A program made the translations under genes and the position numbers. The notes beneath the pieces were generated by a model, which was not told the DNA's origin, ran no database searches, and worked only from the letters and a program-made list of their open reading frames with translations. Positions 7,161 to 14,455 of a DNA stretch of 14,684 nt are shown piece after piece. The stretch lies in NCBI GenBank assembly GCA_002412595.1, contig DHVJ01000055.1, positions 1 to 14,684 of the forward strand. The letters run 5' to 3'. The DNA comes from Anaerolineaceae bacterium UBA5211 (GTDB taxonomy: Bacteria > Chloroflexota > Anaerolineae > Anaerolineales > Anaerolineaceae). Position 1 is the stretch's first letter. Each line of letters starts with the position of its first letter.

Positions 7161-7811
7161 TTATTGGGCTTTGTAAGTGAAATAAACTTCACCGTTGGTC
7201 AGTTTATTGCCATCATTGTCATACATAAACCAGTAAGTTGTATAGGAACCGGCCGTATAAGGCGCTGTGCAGCCCATATCAAAGCACCATTTCTCACCAG
7301 GTTCGGTTGTATCGCCGACATTAACTTTGCTATTCCAACAGGTTTTGTACCCATCGATATACTTGAGATAGTAACTGGTTGTCCAATCCGTTGAGCCAAC
7401 ATTTAACATGCAGACATGGAAGGTATATTCCTCACCTGTTTTAAATATTTTGCCATCCAGCGGATTCTGTGTGGTCCATTGGGCGGCGTCGCCGAAAAGC
7501 TGGACGGTGGCGGTAGGGCCTAAAGCCACTGTTGGAACGGCCGGCTGCTGCATTTCCTGGCTGACATCGACAGTTGGGGCAGGCGGCTGTGTAGGTTCAG
7601 GGGTGGCGGTTGGTTCAGGCGTAGATGTGGGGGGGATGGCTTCCGAGGTCTGGGTCATGCTAACCATAACCGTTTCTGCAACCTGGGTGAAAATAACGTT
7701 CGGATCCACCGTGGGTTCCGCAGGAGCGGCGGCACCGCAGGCGCTGAGCATCAGGGCGGCAGCAATCATTATGGCTACCAAACTGAGGGTTTTTAACATA
7801 GAATTCTTCAT
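7161..7811 (-). CDS. Lipoprotein with NBR1-type Ig-like domain
   Basis: The 216-residue precursor has a lipoprotein signal (LSAC, Cys25), a low-complexity Thr/Pro/Glu linker (about 58-82, TPEPT-type repeats), and an all-beta C-terminal domain (about 105-214). That domain resembles the 'next to BRCA1' (Nbr1_FW-like) Ig domain: 'GEEYTFHVCMLNVGSTDW' (126-143), 'YYLKYIDGYK', 'TEPGEKWCFDM', 'APYTAGSYTTYWFMYDNDGNKL'. Four cysteines (134, 158, 176, 181) could form two disulfides outside the cell. Bacterial versions are common in Anaerolineae-type surface lipoproteins, and their ligand is unknown. ATG at 7811 is preceded by GGAG at seven bases. A TTG at 7829 and an ATG at 7799 are alternatives. A TATAAT lies at 7847-7842 on the same strand. 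It is a single gene between a terminator and the exporter operon. Confidence 0.85.
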   Translation of the reverse strand: MKNSMLKTLSLVAIMIAAALMLSACGAAAPAEPTVDPNVIFTQVAETVMVSMTQTSEAIPPTSTPEPTATPEPTQPPAPTVDVSQEMQQPAVPTVALGPTATVQLFGDAAQWTTQNPLDGKIFKTGEEYTFHVCMLNVGSTDWTTSYYLKYIDGYKTCWNSKVNVGDTTEPGEKWCFDMGCTAPYTAGSYTTYWFMYDNDGNKLTNGEVYFTYKAQ

Positions 7812-7908
7812 TACTTCACTCCATTCCAAATTTGTGCGTTAATTATAACTGAAGATACTCAATCCTATTTTACCACCCGCGATTAATGGTTTACAAACCT
7901 CGCAAGGG

Positions 7909-9738
7909 TTATTCAGCAGAAAAATTAGTTTGAGAATCTTCTTTAAATATATTATAGGCATCCTCCCGCTCAAAGCGGAACTGGCGAGTGTATAGATTAT
8001 AGTATTTGCCTTTCAGTTTTAACAATTCTGCATGATTGCCCATCTCGGCGATTTGGCCGTTCTCAATCACCAGAATCCGGTGAGCGCTTTTGATGGTGGA
8101 CAAGCGGTGAGCAATGATGATGCTGGTGCGGTCCTGCATGATGGCTTCCATACCCTGTTGGATCATAGCCTCAGTCAGCGTGTCCACGGAACTGGTGGCC
8201 TCATCCATAATAAAAATTTCCGGTTTAGAAAGCACTGCACGGGCCAAGCTGATGAGCTGTTTCTGACCGACCGAAAGCAGCACACCACCTTCGCCGACCT
8301 GTTCGTCATAAGCATGTTCAAAGTGTTGGATGAAACGATCTGCGCCCACCAGTTTGGCAGCTGCCTCGATATCCTCCATGCTGGCTTTCAGACGGCCGTA
8401 GGCGATGTTCTCGCGGATGGTGCCGGAGAAAAGATGCGGGGTTTGCAGCACAACACCAATGCGGGATTGAATAGCCTGCAGGGATAGGTCGGTATAGTCA
8501 TGCCCGCCGATCAGGATGCGGCCGCGTTTGGGTTCATAAAAACGGCACAGCAGGTTAACGATGGTCGTCTTTCCGCCACCGGTGGATCCCACCAGGGCCA
8601 CGGTCTCACCACGTTGGATGGTCAGGTTCAAATCTTTGATAACGGGCAGTTCATCCTCATACCAGAAATACATATGTTCAAACTGGATTTCACCGCGGAT
8701 GGTTCCGGGGTCGATTGCGCCGGGTTTATCCTGAATCTCCGGGGTGGTATCCACCAGTGAAAAGATGCGTTCGGCAGAAGCCAGGGCGCGCTGCATTTCG
8801 GCGAACACGCGGGCAATATCCTGGATAGGCCACAACATGGAGGTCATATACGTGATGAAAGCCTGCAAGCTGCCGATTGAAAAAGTCCCGCTGCCAACTG
8901 TGGCACCGCTGTACCAGATGATGCCGCCTAACCCGACAGCAGAAATTATCTGAACACTGGGCAGGAAGAGCGCGCTCAACCAGGCGGCACGGTAGCCAGC
9001 TTTGCGCATAGCGCTGGTCTGTTCACCGAACTCACGCAGGTTTTCATCCTCGCGCCCAAGCGCTTTGACAACACGCACCCCGCTGATATTCTCGTTATAA
9101 GACGCGGTGATCTTGGAATTGACCTTGCGCACTTTGCGGAACTGTTCCAGGATGCGTTGGCGAAATAAAACCGCCACATAAAACAAGACAGGCAGGATGG
9201 CTATGACAATCAGGGCCAGGCGCCAGTCGATGACCAACATGAATATCACGGAAGTCAGGATGTTTATGACACCCCAGGTTGAATCCAGCACTCCCCAGGT
9301 AACCAGCTCTGCGACCCGTTCGGTATCATTGGTGACCCGCGACATGATCCAGCCGACAGGTGTGCGCGAGTAATAGGAGAGCGAAAGGCGCTGCAGGTGA
9401 TTGAAGAGGGTTTGACGCAAATCGTAGCGAACCCGTTCACCCAATACTCCAACCATGTAAACAAACCCAAAAACGCTGGCTGCCTGCACGACAATCAAAA
9501 TGCCATATTTCACCAGAATGTTCTGAAGGGCGTTGATATCTTTGCCGACAATCCCTTCATCCACGATTTGTTTACTTAAGTAAGTGAAATAGGCATCCAG
9601 GATGGAGACAATGATGACACAGATCAGAAAGCCGACAACCCAACGCCAATGCGGACGCATTAAATCCAAAATGCGTTTGAATACATTGCCTTTAAATTGG
9701 CCCTGAAAATCTTCTTCTTCATAAAAATCAGCTGGCAC
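7909..9738 (-). CDS. ABC exporter half-transporter, catalytically complete Walker B (TM288-like)
   Basis: The 609-residue protein has a six-helix membrane domain (about 30-310) fused to an ATPase domain (about 345-580). From the GTG start, motifs are Walker A GSTGGGKTT (384-392), Q-loop Q432, signature LSVGQ (488-492), Walker B IFIMDEA with Glu513, and H-loop His544. The third signature residue is Val instead of Gly. The start is GTG at 9738: it follows AGGAG with a 7-base gap and overlaps the previous gene's end by 11 bp, indicating translational coupling. An ATG at 9807 would force an 80-bp overlap and lacks such a site. With its partner it should form a heterodimeric exporter for lipids, peptides or drugs; the substrate is unknown. 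Confidence 0.93.
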   Translation of the reverse strand: MPADFYEEEDFQGQFKGNVFKRILDLMRPHWRWVVGFLICVIIVSILDAYFTYLSKQIVDEGIVGKDINALQNILVKYGILIVVQAASVFGFVYMVGVLGERVRYDLRQTLFNHLQRLSLSYYSRTPVGWIMSRVTNDTERVAELVTWGVLDSTWGVINILTSVIFMLVIDWRLALIVIAILPVLFYVAVLFRQRILEQFRKVRKVNSKITASYNENISGVRVVKALGREDENLREFGEQTSAMRKAGYRAAWLSALFLPSVQIISAVGLGGIIWYSGATVGSGTFSIGSLQAFITYMTSMLWPIQDIARVFAEMQRALASAERIFSLVDTTPEIQDKPGAIDPGTIRGEIQFEHMYFWYEDELPVIKDLNLTIQRGETVALVGSTGGGKTTIVNLLCRFYEPKRGRILIGGHDYTDLSLQAIQSRIGVVLQTPHLFSGTIRENIAYGRLKASMEDIEAAAKLVGADRFIQHFEHAYDEQVGEGGVLLSVGQKQLISLARAVLSKPEIFIMDEATSSVDTLTEAMIQQGMEAIMQDRTSIIIAHRLSTIKSAHRILVIENGQIAEMGNHAELLKLKGKYYNLYTRQFRFEREDAYNIFKEDSQTNFSAE

Positions 9739-11545
9739 TTGAAAGCTCCTCTTCCAGTTCCGTATCAATGCGTGTCTGAATATCATAAATCTGGCGATAA
9801 ACCCCATCCTCTCGCAGCAGACTTGTGTGGGTGCCGTGTTGGATGATATGCCCGTCCTCCATGACCAGGATCAGGTCCGCGTTCATGATGCTCTGGATGC
9901 GGTGGGCAATGATGAAGGTGGTGCGGTCGTGCATGAGCGACTGCATAGCGGAGCGGATCTGCGCTTCTGTTTCGGTATCAACGGATGAGGTGGAATCATC
10001 CAGAATGAGGATGCGGGGATTCTTTAGCAGCGTGCGGGCGATGGCAACGCGCTGTTTTTGCCCGCCGGACAGGGTTACTCCGCGTTCTCCCACTAAGGTG
10101 CGGTAGCCTTCCGGGAAGGACAGAATGACATCGTGCACCGCGGCCATTTTTGCGGCTTGTTCTACTTCTTCCAGCGGCACATTCCGGCCGACACCGTAGG
10201 TGATGTTTTCGCGGATGGAGCGGGAAAACAGGAAAGGTTCCTGTTCGACAATGCCGATCTGGCTGCGCAGGTAACGGCGGGAGTAACACTTGAGATCGAA
10301 GCCATCCAATAATACCTCGCCGCTGGTGTAATCATAAAAACGCGGCAGCAGATTGACCAAAGTCGTTTTACCGGAACCGGTGGAACCCAGCAGGGCGACC
10401 ACTTTACCGGCATCAATTTTAAAGTTGATATCATGCAGCACTGGTTCGTGCTGGCTATATTCGAAATTTACATGTTTAAAAACGATCTCTCCATGCAATC
10501 CTTCAGCTGGACGGTAATTACCTTCGTCCAGTGGTTCGCGAACCTCTTTGATGATCTTAAAAACCCGGTCATAGGAAACCAAAGCGTTGGACATTTCCAC
10601 GATCAGACGGCCTAACCCGCGCAGTGGATAAATGATCCATACGACCAAGCCGGCGTAAGCCAGATAGTTGCCCACCGTGATCTCCCCGCGGATGGCCATC
10701 ATAGCACCAATTAAAAAGCCGGCCAGCATTTGAAAGCCGCAAATCGTATCGGAGATGGGCCAGAAGAGCGAATGGATCGTCAGCAGTTGTTTACCGCGCT
10801 TGAATTTTTCCCAATTGGTGTGCTCGAATTTCTCGATTTCGTGCGTTTGGCGGGCAAAAGCTTTGACCACACGCACGCCGCTGAGATTCTCCTGCAAGGT
10901 GGTGGAGAGAATAGCATCCTGTTCCTGGTAAGCCTCGTAGGCTTTGGAGACTTTTTTAAAAAAGTAAATTGAGGTGATCACCACGATGGGTACAGCAATG
11001 ACCGAAACCAAAGCCAGACGGGTATTTATACGCAGTAAGGCGATGAAATTGACAACGAACAGCAATGCAATTCGGCCGATGCCGATGGCTTGGTCGTTGT
11101 AAAAGCGGCGCAGCGCATCCACGTCGGAGGTGCAGCGCTGGATCAATTCGCCCGTGTCGGTGACAGCATGATAGGAAAAGGGCAGATGTTGGAGGTGGTC
11201 AAAGAGGTAATTCCGCAGGCGTTCGACAGTGCCTTCGGCAGTCTTGGCGGCATGTTTACCGCTGAGGAAGGTGAAATAACCCTGCAGCCCGGCAAATGCT
11301 ACAAAAGATGCGGCGATAGCCCAAACCGGATATGTACCCGTGCTTGCCAGAAAATAATTATCGACAAAGTAACTGAGCAGCAGGTAAGTTGCGGTTTTAG
11401 ATGCTGCCGAAAGACCCTGCATGAGCGTGGCGAAGGTGTAATCGAGCTGGTAACCGCGCATCAGACGCCATAATCCAACCAAGCGATTGGGGGAGATAGC
11501 TTCTTTTAAATCAAAGTCGGCAGTTCCCTTTTTAGATTGAACCAT
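9728..11545 (-). CDS. ABC exporter half-transporter with degenerate Walker B (TM287-like)
   Basis: The 605-residue protein has a six-helix membrane domain (about 35-320) and an ATPase domain (about 350-590). Motifs are Walker A GSTGSGKTT (387-395), Q-loop Q435, canonical signature LSGGQ (492-496), Walker B ILILDD (512-517) and H-loop His548. Asp517 stands where the catalytic Glu should be, as in the degenerate subunit of heterodimeric exporters such as TM287 or BmrC. This makes one of the two ATP sites non-hydrolytic. It is the first gene of a two-gene operon, ending inside the start of the next gene. ATG at 11545 follows an AAGGG about nine bases upstream. A TATAAT lies at 11592-11587 on the minus strand. 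The cargo is not predictable. Confidence 0.94.
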   Translation of the reverse strand: MVQSKKGTADFDLKEAISPNRLVGLWRLMRGYQLDYTFATLMQGLSAASKTATYLLLSYFVDNYFLASTGTYPVWAIAASFVAFAGLQGYFTFLSGKHAAKTAEGTVERLRNYLFDHLQHLPFSYHAVTDTGELIQRCTSDVDALRRFYNDQAIGIGRIALLFVVNFIALLRINTRLALVSVIAVPIVVITSIYFFKKVSKAYEAYQEQDAILSTTLQENLSGVRVVKAFARQTHEIEKFEHTNWEKFKRGKQLLTIHSLFWPISDTICGFQMLAGFLIGAMMAIRGEITVGNYLAYAGLVVWIIYPLRGLGRLIVEMSNALVSYDRVFKIIKEVREPLDEGNYRPAEGLHGEIVFKHVNFEYSQHEPVLHDINFKIDAGKVVALLGSTGSGKTTLVNLLPRFYDYTSGEVLLDGFDLKCYSRRYLRSQIGIVEQEPFLFSRSIRENITYGVGRNVPLEEVEQAAKMAAVHDVILSFPEGYRTLVGERGVTLSGGQKQRVAIARTLLKNPRILILDDSTSSVDTETEAQIRSAMQSLMHDRTTFIIAHRIQSIMNADLILVMEDGHIIQHGTHTSLLREDGVYRQIYDIQTRIDTELEEELSSAS

Positions 11546-11586
11546 AAATAAGCCCTTTTTATATTGAGAAGGATATTGAGGACGAT

Positions 11587-11592
11587 ATTATA
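11587..11592 (-). promoter_or_regulatory. Predicted -10 box of the ABC exporter operon
   Basis: A perfect TATAAT reads leftward 42 bp before the exporter start codon. The -35 region (around CCTTAA) is weak. It faces away from the plus-strand promoter at 11638-11666. Confidence 0.4.
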
Positions 11593-11637
11593 ACGTAGCC
11601 CCTTATTTTTAAGGTAATTTCATCCGGAAAAAACTGA

Positions 11638-11666
11638 TTGAGTTGATAAAATATGAGGATTAAAAT
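11638..11666 (+). promoter_or_regulatory. Predicted sigma-70-type promoter of the riboswitch leader
   Basis: TTGAGT (11638-11643) and TAAAAT (11661-11666) are separated by exactly 17 bp. Transcription would start near 11673, about 40 nt before the first stem of the structured leader. The match to consensus is good in both boxes, and the position agrees with the downstream RNA element. Confidence 0.55.
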
Positions 11667-11712
11667 AACATTCAGGATGATTTGTGTGAAGAACGAAAGT
11701 ATTTATCCGGAC

Positions 11713-11922
11713 GCGCAGCCAAGGGAAAAAACAATTCTAAAGCTGCCAATCAGGAATCATCGAATTTATAAACGATGGGCTCCAGCAATGGCGGTGAATG
11801 CACGCGCCACGATCAGCCGGAGCCGTGCCCCTTTTTATCAAAATGAAGAAACAATAATCCGGATGGTCCTTAATAAGAAGGACCTTCCCTTCGGAACCCT
11901 GACGGTGTTGAACAACCTGCGC
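11713..11922 (+). promoter_or_regulatory. Candidate ydaO/yuaA-type cyclic-di-AMP riboswitch aptamer
   Basis: A closing stem pairs GCGCAG (11713-11718) with CTGCGC (11917-11922). Inside are stems CATCG/CGATG (11758-11762 with 11773-11777), GGCTCC/GGAGCC (11778-11783 with 11819-11824), TGGCG/CGCCA (11789-11793 with 11805-11809) and GGTCCTT/AAGGACC (11865-11871 with 11878-11884). Conserved-looking blocks recall the ydaO family. 'CCAGCAATGGCGGTGAAT' (11782-11799) resembles the GGGxACCC...GGGTGAATC core. 'GGACCTTCCCTTCGGAACCC' (11880-11899) closely resembles the GGxCCTTCCxxTCCGAACCC block, followed by GAC and AACC before the closing stem. Departures are a longer internal linker (about 11825-11864), an insertion in the usual AGCTAACC stretch, and an imperfect 5' core. 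This family binds c-di-AMP and usually turns genes off. The call rests on remembered consensus, so the element could be a variant or a different structured RNA. Confidence 0.6.
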
Positions 11923-11934
11923 TTCAATCAGCAT

Positions 11935-11957
11935 AACGGTGCCAACACCGTTTTTTT
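11935..11957 (+). terminator. Intrinsic terminator in the leader of the aminotransferase gene
   Basis: AACGGTG (11935-11941) pairs with CACCGTT (11946-11952) around a CCAA loop, followed by a T-run to 11957. It lies 12 nt after the aptamer closing stem and 107 bp before the next start codon. This is the layout of a transcription-attenuation platform. Its 3' arm can also pair with ACGGTGTTG at 11902-11910, inside the aptamer's 3' portion. Confidence 0.8.
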
Positions 11958-12064
11958 ATTCTTTCAAAGCAGATCAACAAAACTATATTCATTTGGATAA
12001 TTATCGCGTAAACACGGTTTAGTTGGAGATATCAAAATTTTGCCAAAGGAAAAGGAGACAGTAA

Positions 12065-13171
12065 ATGGAACAAGCACGTATGAAGTTGATGATACCGGGT
12101 CCAGTGGAGGTGGATCCCAGCGTATTAGCCGCACTCAGTGAGCCGGTTGAGCCGCACTATGGGGACGCGTGGGTAAAGAAATACGCGCGTGTGATCGATA
12201 TCCTTAAGCAGGTTTTCAATGTGGCCGGCAAGGATTATGACGTTTATTTGATGGTCGGTTCAGGTACCTGCGCGATTGACGCATCCATGAGCAGCAGCCT
12301 GATGGCAGGCGAAAAGATCATCATTGGCAATAACGGCTTTTTCGGCGACCGTTTGGTGGAAGTAGCCCAGAATGCCGGATTGAAAGTGGTTGAAGTGAAA
12401 GGCGAGTGGGGCAAACTTCTGGATCCGCAAGCTATCAAAGAGGTATTAGACGCAAACCCGGACGCCAAAGCGGTGGCGGTGGTGCACGGCGAGACTTCGA
12501 CAACTGTGCTGAATCCGGTAAAAGAAATTGGCGCGGTTGTGGCCCCCAGTGACGCAATTTTCCTGGTGGACGCGGTGTCTTCGTTTGGCGGGATGCCTTT
12601 CGACCTGGAAGATTGGCAGGTGGATATCTGTGCTTCGGCAACCCAAAAATGCCTGGGCGCGCTGCCCGGCTTAGCTCCTATCGCAGTGAGCACCAAAGCC
12701 TGGAAGACGATTGACCGTTCATTTGACAAAGGACACAGCTGGTACACCAATTTACAGAACTGGCGCAAATATGGAACGGAATGGGCGGATTGGCATCCGT
12801 CACCGGTGACCATGCCGACGAACAACGTCAATGCGCTGCTGGTGGCTTTGGAACAGCTGATGGATGAGGGGATTGAGAATCGCATGCAGCGTTACCGTTC
12901 TCTGGCGCTGCGCCTGCGCAAGGGCCTGCGGGAGGCAGGCATGGAACCCTTCACACCGGATGATATACTCAACCCGGTGCTGACAGCGGCGCATGCACCC
13001 GTTGGCCATAAAAGCAGTGAAATTACTCAATATTTATTGAACGAACACCACATCCAAATTGGGGGCGGGTTGGGACATTTAAAGGACGTGGTTTTCCGGA
13101 TCGGGCATATGTCGCCAGTGGTGACGGATGCGGATATTGACCGGGTTGTGACCGCGCTGAAAGCGTTTTAG
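12065..13171 (+). CDS. Class V aminotransferase (alanine-glyoxylate / serine-pyruvate type)
   Basis: The 368-residue PLP enzyme belongs to fold type I. Visible features are PGP (11-13), the phosphate-binding GSGTCA (65-70), HGETSTTVLNP (141-151), VDAVSS with Asp169 that contacts the pyridine nitrogen, the Schiff-base Lys195 in ATQKCLGALPG, and Arg345 in FRIGHMS, which should bind the substrate carboxylate. The family moves amino groups between alanine, serine or related donors and glyoxylate or pyruvate in the cytoplasm, linking glyoxylate, glycine and serine metabolism. The exact donor and acceptor are not determined by these motifs. ATG at 12065 follows AAGGAG with a seven-base gap. The gene is monocistronic: a structured leader with terminator lies upstream and a strong terminator lies 23 bp downstream. 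If the leader is a c-di-AMP switch, expression should fall when c-di-AMP is high. Confidence 0.92.
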   Translation: MEQARMKLMIPGPVEVDPSVLAALSEPVEPHYGDAWVKKYARVIDILKQVFNVAGKDYDVYLMVGSGTCAIDASMSSSLMAGEKIIIGNNGFFGDRLVEVAQNAGLKVVEVKGEWGKLLDPQAIKEVLDANPDAKAVAVVHGETSTTVLNPVKEIGAVVAPSDAIFLVDAVSSFGGMPFDLEDWQVDICASATQKCLGALPGLAPIAVSTKAWKTIDRSFDKGHSWYTNLQNWRKYGTEWADWHPSPVTMPTNNVNALLVALEQLMDEGIENRMQRYRSLALRLRKGLREAGMEPFTPDDILNPVLTAAHAPVGHKSSEITQYLLNEHHIQIGGGLGHLKDVVFRIGHMSPVVTDADIDRVVTALKAF

Positions 13172-13194
13172 CGTTTTTCTGACGGGAAATTTAC

Positions 13195-13229
13195 AAAAAG
13201 TGATGGCCAAACGGCCATCACTTTTTTTT
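13195..13229 (+). terminator. Intrinsic terminator after the aminotransferase gene
   Basis: A 14-bp perfect stem (13195-13208 with 13213-13226) has an AAAC loop and a run of eight T's. It ends the aminotransferase transcript 23 bp after the stop codon. The A-rich left side means it could also work in reverse. Confidence 0.93.
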
Positions 13230-13254
13230 ACTTCTGCAGAATTTAGTCTATAAT
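13227..13254 (+). promoter_or_regulatory. Predicted promoter of the MalK/UgpC-type ATPase gene
   Basis: TTTACT (13227-13232) and a perfect TATAAT (13249-13254) are 16 bp apart. The -35 box overlaps the T-run of the preceding terminator. The -10 box is 34 bp before the start codon, giving a leader of roughly 25-30 nt. Confidence 0.55.
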
Positions 13255-13288
13255 TAAATCACTATATTTTGTGGAATGGAGGAAAAGC

Positions 13289-14401
13289 ATGGCAAGTGTA
13301 ACATTTGACCACGTCGTCAAAAAATTTGGCGACGTAACAGCCGTCAATGATCTCAGTTTTACCATTGATGATAAAGAATTTTTGGTACTGGTTGGCCCTT
13401 CGGGCTGCGGAAAGACAACCGCTTTGCGGAGTCTGGCCGGACTGGAAGAAGTAACTTCCGGTGAAATCAAGATTGGTGATCAGGTGGTGAACGACATTCC
13501 ACCCAAGGACCGGGATATTGCAATGGTGTTCCAATCCTACGCACTTTACCCGCACATGACCGTATTTGAAAATATGGCCTTCGGGTTAAAACTGCGCAAG
13601 ATGCCGAAAGAGGAGATCCAGCGGCGGGTCGATGAAGCTGCCAAAATCCTCGATATTCAGATGCTGTTGAATCGCAAACCGCGCGAGCTTTCCGGCGGTC
13701 AGCGCCAACGTGTGGCGGTGGGACGCGCTATTGTGCGCGAACCAAAAGTATTTTTGTTCGATGAACCGCTCTCAAACCTGGATGCCAAGCTGCGCGTGCA
13801 GACCCGTAAAGAAATTTCCAAACTGCACAAGCGCTTGAAGACCACTTTTATTTACGTGACGCATGACCAGGTGGAAGCTATGACGATGGGCACGCGCATC
13901 GCGGTGATCAACCATGGTGTGCTGCAGCAAATTGACACTCCCCAGAACCTGTATGACAAACCGGCTAACCAATTTGTGGCCGGATTCATCGGTTCACCTG
14001 CCATGAACTTCTTCCAGGCCAAGATTGAAAAATCCGGTGCGAAATTGTTTGTGACCACGGATGCCTTTAAATTGGAAATTCCCAAGGACATGGTCAAGAC
14101 CTATGAAGCTTACGATGGCAAAAAAGTTGTCTTCGGCATCCGTCCGGAAGATGTTTACAATCCTGAATATCCTTCCTCCGGCATCAAAGCTGCAGAGGTG
14201 GAATGCAAGGTGGATTTGCTGGAGTTGATGGGCGATGAAATTTACGTCTATTTGATGAGCGGCAGCCATGACCTGGTGGCGCGGGTTGATCCGCGTTCCC
14301 GCTATGAGATGGGCGAGGATGTGAAGATGGCCTTTGATATGAGCAAGATCCACATTTTCGACGCGGAGAATCATCCGGATAATCCGCTGGCAGTTCGTTA
14401 G
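13289..14401 (+). CDS. Sugar ABC transporter ATP-binding protein, MalK/UgpC/MsmX type
   Basis: The 370-residue protein has an ATPase domain (1-235) and a C-terminal MalK-type OB-fold/TOBE region (about 236-370). Motifs are Walker A GPSGCGKTT (36-44), Q-loop Gln82, signature LSGGQRQ (134-140), Walker B FLFDEP (155-160), D-loop SNLD and H-loop His192. 'GSPAMNF' (235-241) and 'GIRPEDV' are typical of the MalK/UgpC subfamily and are not found in ModC. It powers import of sugars or glycerol phosphates by docking to membrane permeases. No permease or binding protein lies beside it, so it probably serves several transporters encoded elsewhere, as MsmX does in Bacillus. ATG at 13289 follows GGAGG. 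A GTG at 13271 in frame is less likely. It is bounded by its own promoter and terminator. Confidence 0.93.
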   Translation: MASVTFDHVVKKFGDVTAVNDLSFTIDDKEFLVLVGPSGCGKTTALRSLAGLEEVTSGEIKIGDQVVNDIPPKDRDIAMVFQSYALYPHMTVFENMAFGLKLRKMPKEEIQRRVDEAAKILDIQMLLNRKPRELSGGQRQRVAVGRAIVREPKVFLFDEPLSNLDAKLRVQTRKEISKLHKRLKTTFIYVTHDQVEAMTMGTRIAVINHGVLQQIDTPQNLYDKPANQFVAGFIGSPAMNFFQAKIEKSGAKLFVTTDAFKLEIPKDMVKTYEAYDGKKVVFGIRPEDVYNPEYPSSGIKAAEVECKVDLLELMGDEIYVYLMSGSHDLVARVDPRSRYEMGEDVKMAFDMSKIHIFDAENHPDNPLAVR

Positions 14402-14422
14402 ATTGCTGGCAACTGAAATGAG

Positions 14423-14455
14423 AAATAGCGCGGTGTAAAAGCCGCGCTATTTTTT
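14423..14455 (+). terminator. Intrinsic terminator after the sugar ATPase gene
   Basis: AAATAGCGCGG (14423-14433) pairs with CCGCGCTATTT (14442-14452) around an eight-base loop, followed by T's. It lies 21 bp after the stop codon. Confidence 0.92.

Noticed and set aside
11713..11922. T-box, SAM, glycine, TPP or SRP RNA identity for the structured leader
   Set aside because: The hallmark sequences of these RNAs (for example the T-box TGGNACC block or the SRP GGAAGCAGC motif) are absent, while two ydaO-like blocks are present.
11653..12000. 115-codon plus-strand open frame before the aminotransferase
   Set aside because: It runs through the structured leader and the terminator, has no clear ribosome-binding site or family similarity, and the region is better explained as non-coding RNA.
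13289..14401. Assignment as the missing ModC
   Set aside because: The C-terminal MalK/UgpC-type features (GSPAMNF, GIRPEDV) and the distance from modAB point to sugar import, not molybdate.
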